Shown here piece after piece: positions 8,610 to 18,413 of a stretch of DNA of 64,000 nucleotides. This DNA is from Leptospira harrisiae (GTDB taxonomy: Bacteria; Spirochaetota; Leptospiria; Leptospirales; Leptospiraceae). The position numbers and the translations under genes were made by a program. The DNA lies in contig NZ_NPDX01000001.1 of the NCBI RefSeq assembly GCF_002811945.1, positions 806,001 to 870,000 of the forward strand. The letters are read 5' to 3'. How positions within the stretch are numbered: position 1 is the first letter of the stretch; each line of letters begins with the position of its first letter. The notes under the pieces are model-generated. The model worked only from the letters and a program-made list of their open reading frames with translations. It searched no databases and was not told where the DNA came from.

Positions 8610-9343
8610 TACTCGTCTCCACTGCCTTGGCCTTTGTATTGATTCATGAGTTGGTCGTTCTTTTCGTATTGTTCTTTGATTCGTTGGTAGTTTTCTTCTT
8701 TGATAGCTTTGAACTCTTCAAAAATGCGCATTTTATCTTTTACAAATTCATCTAAAATCTGTTTTTTTAAATCTTTTCCTGAAATTATAGCCTCTTCGTT
8801 TTCAGTAATAAGGGTCGGTTTTCCTCTTTTGTCTGGGCTAACTGCCACAGTCCCTTCGTTTACATAAACTCCAGTTTCAACGGTACTAAGGTCTTCGTCA
8901 ACTCCGCCTACGTCAGGAGAAGCAGCTAAAAATTCGGTTCCCCTAACACCTGCCACAAAACTAGGATTGACCACACTGATTTGATTTTGGCTTGGAACAC
9001 CCGCTGCTGGTTTGTGTGCTTTTACGAAGAGTTTTCCGCCAACGAGTTTGAGCGTAGTGGATTTTGATTTGGGATTGAGAAGGTCTTCTATCTGGATAGA
9101 GGAGTATTTGGACAATCGGACAGTCGCTTGCGTTGCCAATTGGATTTCACAAGTTCCGTTTTCTGTAGTGATCGTATCCCCCTTTTTTAGGATACTACCT
9201 AACTTTACTGGCTCTTTTCCCTTTTTGAAACGAGGCCCAGAAAGATAATTTGTTCCTTGGATGAAACTAATAATCCCTACTTCCTCGGCGGCAAGGGTTG
9301 TGGTCAAAAGAAGAAACAAAATGGAAACAATGATCCGAATCAT
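8609..9343 (-). CDS. FecR domain-containing secreted protein
   Basis: About 244 residues: signal peptide (IRIIVSILFLLLTTTLAAE), then a FecR-type beta domain (about 20-190) with the family hallmarks LKKGDTITTENG, CEIQLATQATVRLSKYSSI, LVGGKLFVKA and NPSFVAGVRGTEF. The C-terminus (about 195-244) is a charged helical tail. Stand-alone FecR proteins of this kind are common in spirochaete envelopes, and few have known functions. ATG 9343 gives a proper signal peptide; an upstream in-frame Met at 9391 would add 16 residues that spoil it. The first gene of the minus-strand cluster, it is divergent from the TolC-like gene. Confidence 0.85.
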   Translation of the reverse strand: MIRIIVSILFLLLTTTLAAEEVGIISFIQGTNYLSGPRFKKGKEPVKLGSILKKGDTITTENGTCEIQLATQATVRLSKYSSIQIEDLLNPKSKSTTLKLVGGKLFVKAHKPAAGVPSQNQISVVNPSFVAGVRGTEFLAASPDVGGVDEDLSTVETGVYVNEGTVAVSPDKRGKPTLITENEEAIISGKDLKKQILDEFVKDKMRIFEEFKAIKEENYQRIKEQYEKNDQLMNQYKGQGSGDE

Positions 9344-9465
9344 GCCACTTTTATAAGAGAACTCACTCCTCTTACAAGCTAAAAAAACCAAAAAAAAAAT
9401 CGAAAAATCCCCTACAAAAACGATAAGTTAGAACCAATCTCTGAATTTATCACCTATCTACTGAT

Positions 9466-11019
9466 ATGTGCTATAAGTTGTGGGTTTTTTGTTTTGGTAT
9501 CGGAATACTCTTTGGTCCCTTGTTGGCAGAGGGCAAATTGTTATGGGAGGATTGCGTTTGGATTGGGATGGAGCGGAATGGAAGTTTGGGTTTGGAACAG
9601 GTTCGTTCGGAAATTTTCCCAATTTTGTCTCGGGAGAAATGGAAACAATACTTACCTAAATTAGGAGTTCATTATTTTGGGATCTTTTCTAAAAACCCAG
9701 AACAGATTGACCAGGAATACCGCGATGTTCGTTTGCAGATTCAACAACTTTTATATGATGGAGGTGAAACAGAAAGAGAAAAACAAAAATTGGAAATCAG
9801 AAAACTGATCCATTCTGAAGAAAAAAAACTTCTTAGAGAAAAAATATTTAAATCCATATCTATTGCCTATCTTTCTTTCCAAAAACGACAGTTAGTTGAT
9901 TCGATTTACCAACTTAGATCAGAACGTTACAAACTGGAACAGCAAAAACGGAAAAAAGAAATGGAACTTGGCCTTTCTTCTAAAAGCGAATCAGAATGGC
10001 GAAAAGTTTGGGAAGTTGAATTCCAATCCAAATGGATTCATTCTGAATCCGCAAAAAAACTCGCTATTTTGGATTTATACCAAACCATGTCTCTCGATCC
10101 GAATGTTCCTATTTCTCTTGCGGGAGGATTTACGGAACGCATTCGTCTGTTTGATCCAAGTTCAGACCAAATGATTGTAAATGAAAATCATCCACTTCGG
10201 AGAAAAACAAGGCTACAAATAGAATTAGCAGAACTTGAAGAAGAAAGTTTGGAAAACGATTGGAAGCCAAAATTGGTGTTAGGTGGTTATGTCGGAAAAA
10301 GTGGAAATGGAGGTTTCCCACTTCAGAATGAAATTTATGGACTTAGTGTGGGTGTTCAAGCTAACTTGGGTGGAACAAGTTTTCAGTCTAACACACAAAA
10401 CGGAATCCAGTCGGAAGGAAACGGAATCCAAAGAATTCCAGGTTATGGACCACAACCAGTTGGTCCTGGTGAAAATTCATTTCAAAGTGGATCTATTGGG
10501 TTATTTGATGATTTAGGCCGAAACAAAAAAATATTCGATTCCAAAATGAGTCTTTTGCAAGCCAAAGCTGACTGGAAACAATCGGAGATTAGTTTTTTTA
10601 GCCAAGTCCATTCAATAGAAATTAAATTACATGAATTGTATCAAAAATACAATCTCTACTTAGAAAGTACTAAATCTAATTTAAACCAACACAGATCCAA
10701 ACGGGAAGAAAATAAACAAGGACTCATCTCTGAAATCGAATACCTAAAATCAGAGGAAGAAGTATTTGTTGGACTCGAACTTTTGTTGGAACCTTACTTC
10801 CAATATATTTCTACGGCATTGGAACTCGTATTGTTGCTTGGAGAAAATCCATTTGATAATCGTTATTACCGGTTAGAACCCAATCGATTCCCAAGTGATC
10901 TTTCAAAGATTCTCGCGGATTGGAAAGATCTCCCTCAAAATGATATAAGAAAAATAAACGAACCAATTCAAAAGAAACCTTACCCATTTCTAATGGAGGA
11001 TCCGTATGAAACTCGTTAG
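9466..11019 (+). CDS. TolC-like outer membrane channel protein
   Basis: A 517-residue protein with a signal peptide (VFCFGIGILFGPLLAEG). Long charged alpha-helical, coiled-coil-prone segments (about 95-190 and 360-470) flank a beta-like region (about 255-330, with GGYVGKSGNGGFP and YGLSVGVQANLGG). This is the alternating hairpin and strand arrangement of TolC/OEP proteins, which form the outer-membrane exit duct. First gene of the long plus-strand operon; its end overlaps the Ig-like lipoprotein gene by 14 bp. The adaptor (14029) and RND permeases (15426, 18410) downstream complete a tripartite system. The sequence is divergent from classical TolC. Confidence 0.78.
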   Translation: MCYKLWVFCFGIGILFGPLLAEGKLLWEDCVWIGMERNGSLGLEQVRSEIFPILSREKWKQYLPKLGVHYFGIFSKNPEQIDQEYRDVRLQIQQLLYDGGETEREKQKLEIRKLIHSEEKKLLREKIFKSISIAYLSFQKRQLVDSIYQLRSERYKLEQQKRKKEMELGLSSKSESEWRKVWEVEFQSKWIHSESAKKLAILDLYQTMSLDPNVPISLAGGFTERIRLFDPSSDQMIVNENHPLRRKTRLQIELAELEEESLENDWKPKLVLGGYVGKSGNGGFPLQNEIYGLSVGVQANLGGTSFQSNTQNGIQSEGNGIQRIPGYGPQPVGPGENSFQSGSIGLFDDLGRNKKIFDSKMSLLQAKADWKQSEISFFSQVHSIEIKLHELYQKYNLYLESTKSNLNQHRSKREENKQGLISEIEYLKSEEEVFVGLELLLEPYFQYISTALELVLLLGENPFDNRYYRLEPNRFPSDLSKILADWKDLPQNDIRKINEPIQKKPYPFLMEDPYETR

Positions 11020-12367
11020 ATGGAAATTATTGTTTTTATTCGCACTGTTATTTCAATGTTCTTCAAAAATAGGTTCCTTAGATGACTGGATTGGAATTTT
11101 AAACACAAATGATATACCCAAAGTGCTTGTTTTTTCTCCTTCGTCAGATGCAAACAATGTAGATCCAAAAACAAATATCTCCGTTGTATTTAGTAAAGCT
11201 ATGTCGATTCAGTCATGTGTCTCAGCTTTTTCTTTGGATCCTGCGGTTCGTGGGAGTTTTGAAACATCCGAGTTCACTCTAAAATATTCTCCGAAAACAG
11301 ATTTGCCATCCGGAGGTTATGTGATCCGGCTCACCAAACAATGCGAAGATAAAACAGGAAAGGATTTGGATCGAGTATATACAATTCCGTTTCGTGTGGG
11401 TGAAAAACAAACTCCAGGGTCTCCTGAAGTAAATTCGATTTTTGCTTTTACTGGAACAGATTCCGAATGTTTGGCAGGTGGAATAGCCAATAATTTGTTG
11501 TTAGACGGTGATCATCTTGTTTGTTCAGGAATTCCAGGTCCTTCTCCCATCCAAGTTCAATTTTCCAAACCAATGAACCAAGTTGAAGTTGGACTTGGTC
11601 TACGGATTGAGCCGGTTATTTCTTACCGTTTGGAATGGGAAACTTCCACATCATTGACTGTTTTACCTGACACCAATTGGTCACCCGAAACAAGGTATAA
11701 TATTTTATTTCCAGTTGGCCTTCATTCATTGGATGGTGCGGAACTCTCAACAGTCGTTCGTTCGGATTTTTTAGTAGGGGCTGATTTGAATGATCCCGAA
11801 GTTATTGGATTTGGTTTAGAATCACAAAACTGCAGTTTGGGGATTCAAGAATTAGGGTCAGATACTGGAGCTGTTTGGGATTCTGGATTTTGTTTTTGGA
11901 GCCGAGGACTACCCATTCTAAGCCCAAATTCTTATCATTTTCGCGGTGGTGATTCTGGGTTCGGAGGACCTGGAACCAATTCAGATTGTGCAGATGTAAA
12001 CACAGACAACTTTAGAATTTTTTTTAACCAATATATGGATACAACATCTGTGATTGGAGCGTCCCGTTTATCAAAGATATCTCCTCCATCAACAAACATT
12101 CGTCTGTCGACATGGAATTGGTCACATTGCCAATCAGTATCTCCATTTGGTTGTAAACAATTGACTTATTCCTTTGCGGAAAGTGAAGCAAGTTGTAATG
12201 GGACATTGTTCGGAAATATTTCAACTGGTGGAGATTTTAATTTATCTTTCTCTGCTCGGGCTCCTAACTTTTACCCGTATTATGAATTTCGATTAGATCC
12301 AGAAGCCAAGTCTGTTTCGGGGAAACGAATGAAAGTAGGATTTACCATTCAGGTAGAAGCAAAATGA
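11006..12367 (+). CDS. Lipoprotein with SbsA-type Ig-like (Big_5) domains
   Basis: A 453-residue protein with a lipoprotein leader ending LLFQC (Cys18). Two bacterial Ig-like repeats of the SbsA/Big_5 type are visible: VFSPSSDANNVDPKTNISVVFSKAM..., and a second around SPIQVQFSKPMNQVEVGLGL with TRYNILFPVGL. The C-terminal third has many cysteines. Such domains are structural and found in surface proteins. Within the operon it may be an accessory envelope component of the tripartite machine, or an exported substrate. It overlaps the TolC-like gene by 14 bp and the next gene by 4 bp. Confidence 0.78.
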   Translation: MKLVRWKLLFLFALLFQCSSKIGSLDDWIGILNTNDIPKVLVFSPSSDANNVDPKTNISVVFSKAMSIQSCVSAFSLDPAVRGSFETSEFTLKYSPKTDLPSGGYVIRLTKQCEDKTGKDLDRVYTIPFRVGEKQTPGSPEVNSIFAFTGTDSECLAGGIANNLLLDGDHLVCSGIPGPSPIQVQFSKPMNQVEVGLGLRIEPVISYRLEWETSTSLTVLPDTNWSPETRYNILFPVGLHSLDGAELSTVVRSDFLVGADLNDPEVIGFGLESQNCSLGIQELGSDTGAVWDSGFCFWSRGLPILSPNSYHFRGGDSGFGGPGTNSDCADVNTDNFRIFFNQYMDTTSVIGASRLSKISPPSTNIRLSTWNWSHCQSVSPFGCKQLTYSFAESEASCNGTLFGNISTGGDFNLSFSARAPNFYPYYEFRLDPEAKSVSGKRMKVGFTIQVEAK

Positions 12368-12897
12368 AATATTATTTTGTCTTTGGTTGTTTCATTTTTC
12401 TCACTTGTATTGGAAGTAAAAACAATCTAAGAAAAGTTACATACCCCATTCCCAATAATAAAAAGATTCTATTCTTTCATTCTGTATCGCCAGGTTTTTA
12501 CGACAGTTATTCAGAAGAAAAAGAGATAAGTCTTAAGATACAGGAAGAATTAGAATTGATGGGTTATTCTATCGTCATCGGAGATAAACTTTGGGATGAG
12601 GTGAAGGTCTCGACTCCAGAAAATCACTTAGATAACTTTCGAAATCAGTTGCATCTTCCGCCAGCGGAAATCCGACCTCGAACTCAAATTTGGAAAGAAC
12701 AAGCGGAGCGAGTGGGGGCAAACGAAGTTTTTATTTTGCGTTTTTGTTTTTCATCTAGAGAAATCAGACCTTCGATTCGATTGGTTTGGATTCATTTATT
12801 AAACAAGGAAATCAATCGATTTGATTGGAATTGGGATGAATCCAATCCATTGCCAATTCGTGAATCTCTGCCGAAAAATTTAGGAGTTCAGCCATGA
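12364..12897 (+). CDS. Putative lipoprotein of unknown function (177 aa)
   Basis: The leader KYYFVFGCFIFLTC ends at a likely lipobox cysteine, followed by a polar tether (IGSKNNLRK). The rest looks like a compact alpha/beta domain, with ILFFHSVSPGFYDSYSEE early and FILRFCFSSREIRPSIRLV later. No family is recognised. It overlaps both neighbours by 4 bp (ATGA), so it belongs to the RND operon and is probably made with the machine. Confidence 0.65.
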   Translation: MKYYFVFGCFIFLTCIGSKNNLRKVTYPIPNNKKILFFHSVSPGFYDSYSEEKEISLKIQEELELMGYSIVIGDKLWDEVKVSTPENHLDNFRNQLHLPPAEIRPRTQIWKEQAERVGANEVFILRFCFSSREIRPSIRLVWIHLLNKEINRFDWNWDESNPLPIRESLPKNLGVQP

Positions 12898-13403
12898 AAA
12901 AAAAATTGGCCTTCGTTCATTTGTTCACGGTTCTCTTTTTTCAGTGCTCTGAAAAACAGATTCCAGTCCCATCTGAATTGAAAGTTCTGGCAGATGCTTA
13001 CCATTCCGGACATCTAACAGTAGTCAGTTCTATTTTGACGGACAAAAAGAAAGAACGAGAATTACTACCATTAGAAGAGGTTCTTTATACTAAAACTTTG
13101 TTTTATTTAGGTGATTGGAAAGAGTTTTTCTCCCATTGGTCAGAACTTACATACAAAACTCCTGAATTAGTTTTGTTGTATTTTAAAGCAGTGATTGTCT
13201 CAAAATTTCCCATAACGATTTCAGCTGAAGACGAATCTAAATTAATCGAATTACTTCCTATATCACCTGAGGCTTGTTTATTGTATTTAAAACTCAAAAA
13301 CAGTAAACATCCGAATCAGCAAAAAAAACTATTTTTGGACCAAGCAAAACAATTCCAAACCCATTTAGATAGATTAGAAAAGGAATTGGAGATTACTAAA
13401 TGA
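12894..13403 (+). CDS. Putative lipoprotein, TPR-like helical (169 aa)
   Basis: The leader LAFVHLFTVLFFQC ends at a lipobox-like cysteine (Cys18). The mature part is nearly all helical with leucine/tyrosine-rich amphipathic segments (LADAYHSGHLTVVSSIL, EEVLYTKTLFYLGDWKEFF, EACLLYLKLKNS), reminiscent of degenerate tetratricopeptide hairpins. No family identified. Overlaps both neighbours by 4 bp in the RND operon; a scaffold role in the envelope is a guess. Confidence 0.62.
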   Translation: MKKKLAFVHLFTVLFFQCSEKQIPVPSELKVLADAYHSGHLTVVSSILTDKKKERELLPLEEVLYTKTLFYLGDWKEFFSHWSELTYKTPELVLLYFKAVIVSKFPITISAEDESKLIELLPISPEACLLYLKLKNSKHPNQQKKLFLDQAKQFQTHLDRLEKELEITK

Positions 13404-14032
13404 ATATCACTCAGATTGGAAAACGAATTAAACGCTACAGAGATATGATTGCGAATACAATTAAGGAAAGAATTTTATTCATCTATCATTCTCCTTTTTT
13501 CTATTTTTCAATTTATCTTTTTCTTTATGGAATACATTGTTTTTGGAATTGGGATGAGTTTATGAGTGACAATCGTAATTTAGAAATGGAGGCAATAACC
13601 TCAGGAAAACAAGTTTCATTATGGAGTTTGTATCCCTTTCAAATTTTCAGTGTTCTATTCGTTTCGATTTTGTATCTGTCTCTTTCACTTTGTATTCATT
13701 TTCTTTTTTCCTTAATTCATAGGGCAAGAGAAACACTTCGAAATAATATTGGAAAATTGATGATAAGCTTATTTCATGAATTTTTTTTCTTTGTTTGTGT
13801 TTTATTTTTAGGGAACCAATTTTTGGGTCTGTTTTTAGCTTCTAGTTTTTATTCAATTTTGGTTGTAATGTTTTGGACTGCTTTGTTTTTAATTTTTCTC
13901 ATCAAAAGCGGAGAATTATACAAACGTTTGTTTGTTTCTCGAGATCATTTTGTTGCTTTTTTATCTCATAGTTTGGGTTTTGTAAATCCAATCCTATTTG
14001 TCTTTTTTGTTTTAGCATTGGCAAATGTATGA
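13400..14032 (+). CDS. Integral membrane protein of unknown function (210 aa)
   Basis: Around five hydrophobic helices: about 32-48, 72-92, 112-134, 137-160 and 190-208. A short charged N-terminus (KRIKRYRD) precedes the first. The arrangement resembles Yip1-like membrane proteins, but no diagnostic motif is visible, so no family is assigned. It is embedded between the lipoproteins and the HlyD-like adaptor in the operon with 4-bp overlaps at both ends, implying a part in assembling or energising the export machine. Confidence 0.65.
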   Translation: MNITQIGKRIKRYRDMIANTIKERILFIYHSPFFYFSIYLFLYGIHCFWNWDEFMSDNRNLEMEAITSGKQVSLWSLYPFQIFSVLFVSILYLSLSLCIHFLFSLIHRARETLRNNIGKLMISLFHEFFFFVCVLFLGNQFLGLFLASSFYSILVVMFWTALFLIFLIKSGELYKRLFVSRDHFVAFLSHSLGFVNPILFVFFVLALANV

Positions 14033-15429
14033 ATAGAAAAATTTGGGATTATCTAAAAGTTTGGTTTCGTAAATCAATTGTATTGGGAGTTTTATTTCTT
14101 TTTTCCTCCATCCTTTATACCTATTTGTCTACGAGAGAAATTCGGAATCGATTACCGTTTTTGGTAAAATTTCTATATTTCCCAAACGAATGGGGAAAAA
14201 CAAATGAAGTCTCCGCTATGGAAGCGCCAAAACAAAGTTTGGCGTTTGTAAAACCAAGAATTATTGAAGAGAATAGGTTACTGGAGTTTCCAGCCGTTGT
14301 GGAACCTACAAAAGAAATTCAATTACATAATAAACAGAATGGTCGGATTCGGAAAATTTTTGTGCAAGAAGGAGACTTTGTCAAAGAGGGACAAATTCTT
14401 TTGGAAATTGATGATGAATTGATACGATTAGAAGGGGAAAGATTACAACTATCTTTGGAAATCGCAAAATCCCAGTCTGGTATCGTTTTTGAAAAATGGA
14501 AATTGGCTGAGAAGCAAGTTGAAAACAAACTTAGAGAAATTGATAAAAAAACAGAATGGATTGAATTGGCTGAAAAAGAATGGACTCTGATTAGAGATAT
14601 GAAAGAGAAAAAAAATATTCTTTGGAAACAAGGTTTTGTTTCTCTCTCTGAGGTGGAAAAAATAAAACAAGAAGAAGAGTCCAAACAAACACAATATAAA
14701 AATTTACTCCGAGACCGTGAGAATCTTCTTTCTGGTGTAAACTTAGGTTTGGAGTCTGAGGAAAATCGATTTGAAGAAAAATTAAGAATATGGAAAGAGA
14801 AAAATACATCAATAGAACGCTCAGAATATGAGCTCAGTTTATCCCAATTAAAAATCATAAAAAATCAAATTAAATCAAATGAACAGTTGTTAAGTGAAGC
14901 ACGTTTGCGTGCTCCGAAATCAGGTAAAATTTTAAAAATTCAGACCAAGGAGGGAGAGTTAACCAATCAAAACCCAGTTATGGTTTTGATCGAAAAAGGA
15001 GAACTTTCAGTCGGATTCCAAATTGCAGAAACCGATTTGGTTCATTTTTCTCCGGGAAAATCTGTTTATTTTCTACCTTCACAAACAAATTTAACATCAA
15101 TCAAAGGTAAGGTGGATCGAATCGGTGGATATTTGGAACCCAGATCTCATAGCATTGGGATCAAAGTTCGATTGGACCCAAACCAGAAGATTGTTTTACC
15201 GGGAATGTTTGGGATTTTGCAAGTTAAGTTAGATGAGGTAACTGAAAAAATTCTAATTCCAACATCTTCGCTTCATGGGGATGAAACAAGTGGCTTTTTT
15301 GTGAATATAAAAAATGGAAGTGAAATAGAAAAACGATTCATCCAAGTAAAGCCATATTTATTAAATGAGTTGGAAATACTCTCTGGACTTTCTTCTGAAG
15401 ATGAAATAGAAACTAATTTAGTTTTATGA
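14029..15429 (+). CDS. HlyD/AcrA-type periplasmic adaptor (membrane fusion protein)
   Basis: A 466-residue protein with an N-terminal transmembrane anchor (about 16-33). A lipoyl-like half motif follows (QNGRIRKIFVQEGDFVKEGQ, about 104-123), then a long coiled-coil hairpin (about 140-285), the second lipoyl half (LRAPKSGKILKIQTKEGEL, near 295) and beta-barrel and membrane-proximal domains. This domain order is that of RND and ABC efflux adaptors that bridge the inner-membrane pump to a TolC-like channel. It lies directly upstream of, and overlaps by 4 bp, the RND permease gene. Confidence 0.9.
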   Translation: MNRKIWDYLKVWFRKSIVLGVLFLFSSILYTYLSTREIRNRLPFLVKFLYFPNEWGKTNEVSAMEAPKQSLAFVKPRIIEENRLLEFPAVVEPTKEIQLHNKQNGRIRKIFVQEGDFVKEGQILLEIDDELIRLEGERLQLSLEIAKSQSGIVFEKWKLAEKQVENKLREIDKKTEWIELAEKEWTLIRDMKEKKNILWKQGFVSLSEVEKIKQEEESKQTQYKNLLRDRENLLSGVNLGLESEENRFEEKLRIWKEKNTSIERSEYELSLSQLKIIKNQIKSNEQLLSEARLRAPKSGKILKIQTKEGELTNQNPVMVLIEKGELSVGFQIAETDLVHFSPGKSVYFLPSQTNLTSIKGKVDRIGGYLEPRSHSIGIKVRLDPNQKIVLPGMFGILQVKLDEVTEKILIPTSSLHGDETSGFFVNIKNGSEIEKRFIQVKPYLLNELEILSGLSSEDEIETNLVL

Positions 15430-18413
15430 AGATAGAAATATTTGTTCTCTCTTTATTCAAACACAAACGTCTGTATTCTGTAATTTGTATATCAATGGTT
15501 ATTGCCGTTTTTTTTAGAATCTCTGAATTAGAAATTTGGTTATTACCTAAACTAACTCCGGCTAGATTTTTCATTCTTACAGAGTTTCCCAATCATTCTG
15601 CCGAGGATACAGACAGAATGGTCAGTTTGCCGATTTCTGAAATGATATCTTCGGTTAAATTTGTAGAACGAATCCGCACAATTTCCGAACACAATAAGTC
15701 CATCGTACAAATAGATCTACAATTTGATGTTTCCACTCGAGATTTTAAGGAAGACTTATACCAAACAATTTTGGAAATGAAAGATAAACTACCCTTTGGA
15801 GTCGGTACTTCGCGGTTGGTACAAGGGGAGATAGATGACCACCCTTTTTTTGAAATCCTAATCCCTAAAGAAGGAAGTTCTGATTTATCTCAGTTACAAT
15901 TTCATTTGAAACAATTGGTATTTCAATTGGAAAGAATTTCTGGAGTAACGGAAGTTAGGATTTCCGGGAATCCCATAAAATCTTCCTTTATATCTCTTAG
16001 GCCTCAGGTTTTGGATGTATTTCCGATTAACATCCACGAGCTGGAATTGCAGATCCTTGCAGGAATTCGTGGTGGATCTCTTGGCCTAGTAGAAGAATAT
16101 ACAAATGAGACAGAACTAAAGTTTTCGCCAGATATTCTTAATCACCAAAACCTTTTTGAGTTCCCAATCCATTTAGGAAACGGAAACTCCGTTTCGCTCG
16201 GTCGATTGGCTTCAATATATGAAGCGGAATCACCCAAAGAAAAACTCACAAGGTTTAATGGTAAAGATTCAATTTATATTTCCATTTTTACTGAATCAGT
16301 GGCAAACCCTTTGAAGTTGTCTTCTGAAATTAAATCAAAATTAGAAAACTCAGATCCAATCCTAGCTTCAGAAATTTTTTACGATGGATCTACGGAACTA
16401 CAAAATCAAATCACCCAAAGTGCTTTTAATATGATTTGGGGACTAGGGTTTGCTTTTTTATTCTCATTTTTACTATATCGGACTTTGATGCCCGCTTTGA
16501 TATTATTTGGGTCTGTTCTATTTTCTCTTGTTTTGTTTTTTCATCTGATTCTATTTTTTTCAATATCAATCAACTTGCTAAGTTTAGGTGGAATTTCGGT
16601 TGGGATAGGTTTGTTATTTGATGCAAGTAATCTGACTGTATTTGCCATTCGAAAACATTTGTCTGAAAACTTCCCAACACTGGATGCTGTGACACAAGGA
16701 ATTCGGTCCGTATTGGTTTCTCTCATTTCCTCATCTCTTACAACGATTGTGGTTTTTATTCCTCTTCTTTTTTATCAAATGCATTGGAGAGATTTCTTTT
16801 TTGATTCCGGAGTGTGTATTGCTCTTTTGGTTTTCTGTTCTTTTGTCTCTTCTGTTTTTGTTGTACCATTGCTTTCTATATTGATGTCTGAAAAATTAAA
16901 ATACAAAAATAAAAAATCGATAATAGAAGATTTTTTGTTAAGAATTTATAATAATACAAATCACTTATTTTCTTTGAGGAACCTCCGTATAGTAATGTTT
17001 GTTATGGTTCTAGTTTCTTTTTTTTGTTACTTTTGTTTAGGGTTGAAATTTGAAATTTTTCCAAAACAAAGTTCTGTTGGAATTAGATTACAAATGGTAC
17101 CTAAACATCAAATGAGTTTGGAAGAGGAACTTCGTTTTGTTTATGCTTTGGAGAAAAAAATCAAAATATTTGATCCCGGACTTTCTTCATTTGTATCACC
17201 AATCTATTCTTATGATGACAAAGTCCAACATCCCCAAAAAGCAATTCCAATTGAATTCAAATTTTTAGGTTTCACAAAGGAAAAAGAGTTAGATTTGATT
17301 TTCTCTCACGAACATTGGCAATCAAAATGGGATTGGAAATTGGAGCAAATACATTCGCAAGTGACGAGAGCTTTGCCATTCATTCCTATTGATTCGGTCA
17401 CCTTTCTTCATGAAAATTGGGAAGAGTTAAAACAAATTGCAATAAACTTTCAAAGCCAATCGAATACAAAAAGTTCGGATGGTAAATTCGATTTTTTACC
17501 AAAAACAATTACACTCGAAGATTGGAGTCGAACTCAGATCCCAGATCCTGCTTGGCATCCGAATGAGGAAGATTTAAAACAAAAGTTTTTATACGAACAA
17601 TCTCCTAAATATTTAGGTTCTTTCGGAGATATAAACAAAACGGATTTGTATCTAGGATTAGAGCCCTTTCTTTCTAAGGAAACAAACTCAAATGAGTTTT
17701 CTACGATTAGTTTCAAAACAAAAACCAATGAATCTACCTTTCTCAGTACCCTTTTTACAACAAAGAAAAAAGAAAGTTTGGATCAGTTTCGTAGGGAATC
17801 TGGATTGTTTTATTTAGAATGGGTTGGTCAGATTCTGGACTTGGACCCAATGGTTTTAGATCCAAAAGGCCGTTTGTCTTTATTGAAAGTCTCTCTTGAT
17901 GAGGAAATTAAAAAGTTCTATTTGATTCTTTTGATACTTCTGTTAGTCTCTCTTCTTTTTATTTATTTGGCTCTAGTTGGTATTTATGAATCATTTCGGA
18001 TCCCGGCATTTTATCTTCTCATTGCTTTTGTTTATCTTGTAGTCACATACATTTTTATCATTTGTTTGTTTACGAATTTTCATTTGGGGCACTATATAGG
18101 TTTTGTAGTTTTGCTTGGATTGTCCATCGATAGTATTTCGTTGTTTGGTGAAAGATGGGTTGAAGTTTCGAATCATATAGTTGCAGCGAGTGAAAGACAA
18201 GAAAATGTTTTCCGTTGGTTGGCTTTGCCCATTGTACTAAATGCGGGTACAACAATGATGGGACTTTTTCCTGTGATTTTTTTTGTAAGCCCAGGTTCCG
18301 AATTTTCTAGGTCTATCGCTACTACAATGTTTGTGGGCATATTGATTTCATTAATTTTTGTTTTTTATCTCTACCCATTGTTTTTTCAAAAATTTTGGAA
18401 AAAAATACAGTGA
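15426..18413 (+). CDS. RND superfamily efflux/export permease
   Basis: A 995-residue protein with the RND topology: TM1 (about 17-33), a large periplasmic porter domain, TM2-6 (about 335-490), TM7 (about 523-540), a second periplasmic domain and TM8-12 (about 825-990). TM4 contains GIGLLFDASN with Asp399 at the first position of the AcrB Asp407/408 pair; the second is Ala. At the AcrB Lys940 region in TM10 there is SIDSISLFGE, with Asp902 rather than lysine, so the proton relay is altered. It would drive export from the inner membrane or periplasm through the adaptor and TolC-like channel. Paired with a second RND gene, suggesting a hetero-oligomer. Confidence 0.88.
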   Translation: MKIEIFVLSLFKHKRLYSVICISMVIAVFFRISELEIWLLPKLTPARFFILTEFPNHSAEDTDRMVSLPISEMISSVKFVERIRTISEHNKSIVQIDLQFDVSTRDFKEDLYQTILEMKDKLPFGVGTSRLVQGEIDDHPFFEILIPKEGSSDLSQLQFHLKQLVFQLERISGVTEVRISGNPIKSSFISLRPQVLDVFPINIHELELQILAGIRGGSLGLVEEYTNETELKFSPDILNHQNLFEFPIHLGNGNSVSLGRLASIYEAESPKEKLTRFNGKDSIYISIFTESVANPLKLSSEIKSKLENSDPILASEIFYDGSTELQNQITQSAFNMIWGLGFAFLFSFLLYRTLMPALILFGSVLFSLVLFFHLILFFSISINLLSLGGISVGIGLLFDASNLTVFAIRKHLSENFPTLDAVTQGIRSVLVSLISSSLTTIVVFIPLLFYQMHWRDFFFDSGVCIALLVFCSFVSSVFVVPLLSILMSEKLKYKNKKSIIEDFLLRIYNNTNHLFSLRNLRIVMFVMVLVSFFCYFCLGLKFEIFPKQSSVGIRLQMVPKHQMSLEEELRFVYALEKKIKIFDPGLSSFVSPIYSYDDKVQHPQKAIPIEFKFLGFTKEKELDLIFSHEHWQSKWDWKLEQIHSQVTRALPFIPIDSVTFLHENWEELKQIAINFQSQSNTKSSDGKFDFLPKTITLEDWSRTQIPDPAWHPNEEDLKQKFLYEQSPKYLGSFGDINKTDLYLGLEPFLSKETNSNEFSTISFKTKTNESTFLSTLFTTKKKESLDQFRRESGLFYLEWVGQILDLDPMVLDPKGRLSLLKVSLDEEIKKFYLILLILLLVSLLFIYLALVGIYESFRIPAFYLLIAFVYLVVTYIFIICLFTNFHLGHYIGFVVLLGLSIDSISLFGERWVEVSNHIVAASERQENVFRWLALPIVLNAGTTMMGLFPVIFFVSPGSEFSRSIATTMFVGILISLIFVFYLYPLFFQKFWKKIQ

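Noticed and set aside
14319..14858. Minus-strand open frame of 179 codons
   Set aside because: Antisense shadow of the charged coiled-coil part of the HlyD-like adaptor; Ser/Phe-rich composition is what that antisense would give.
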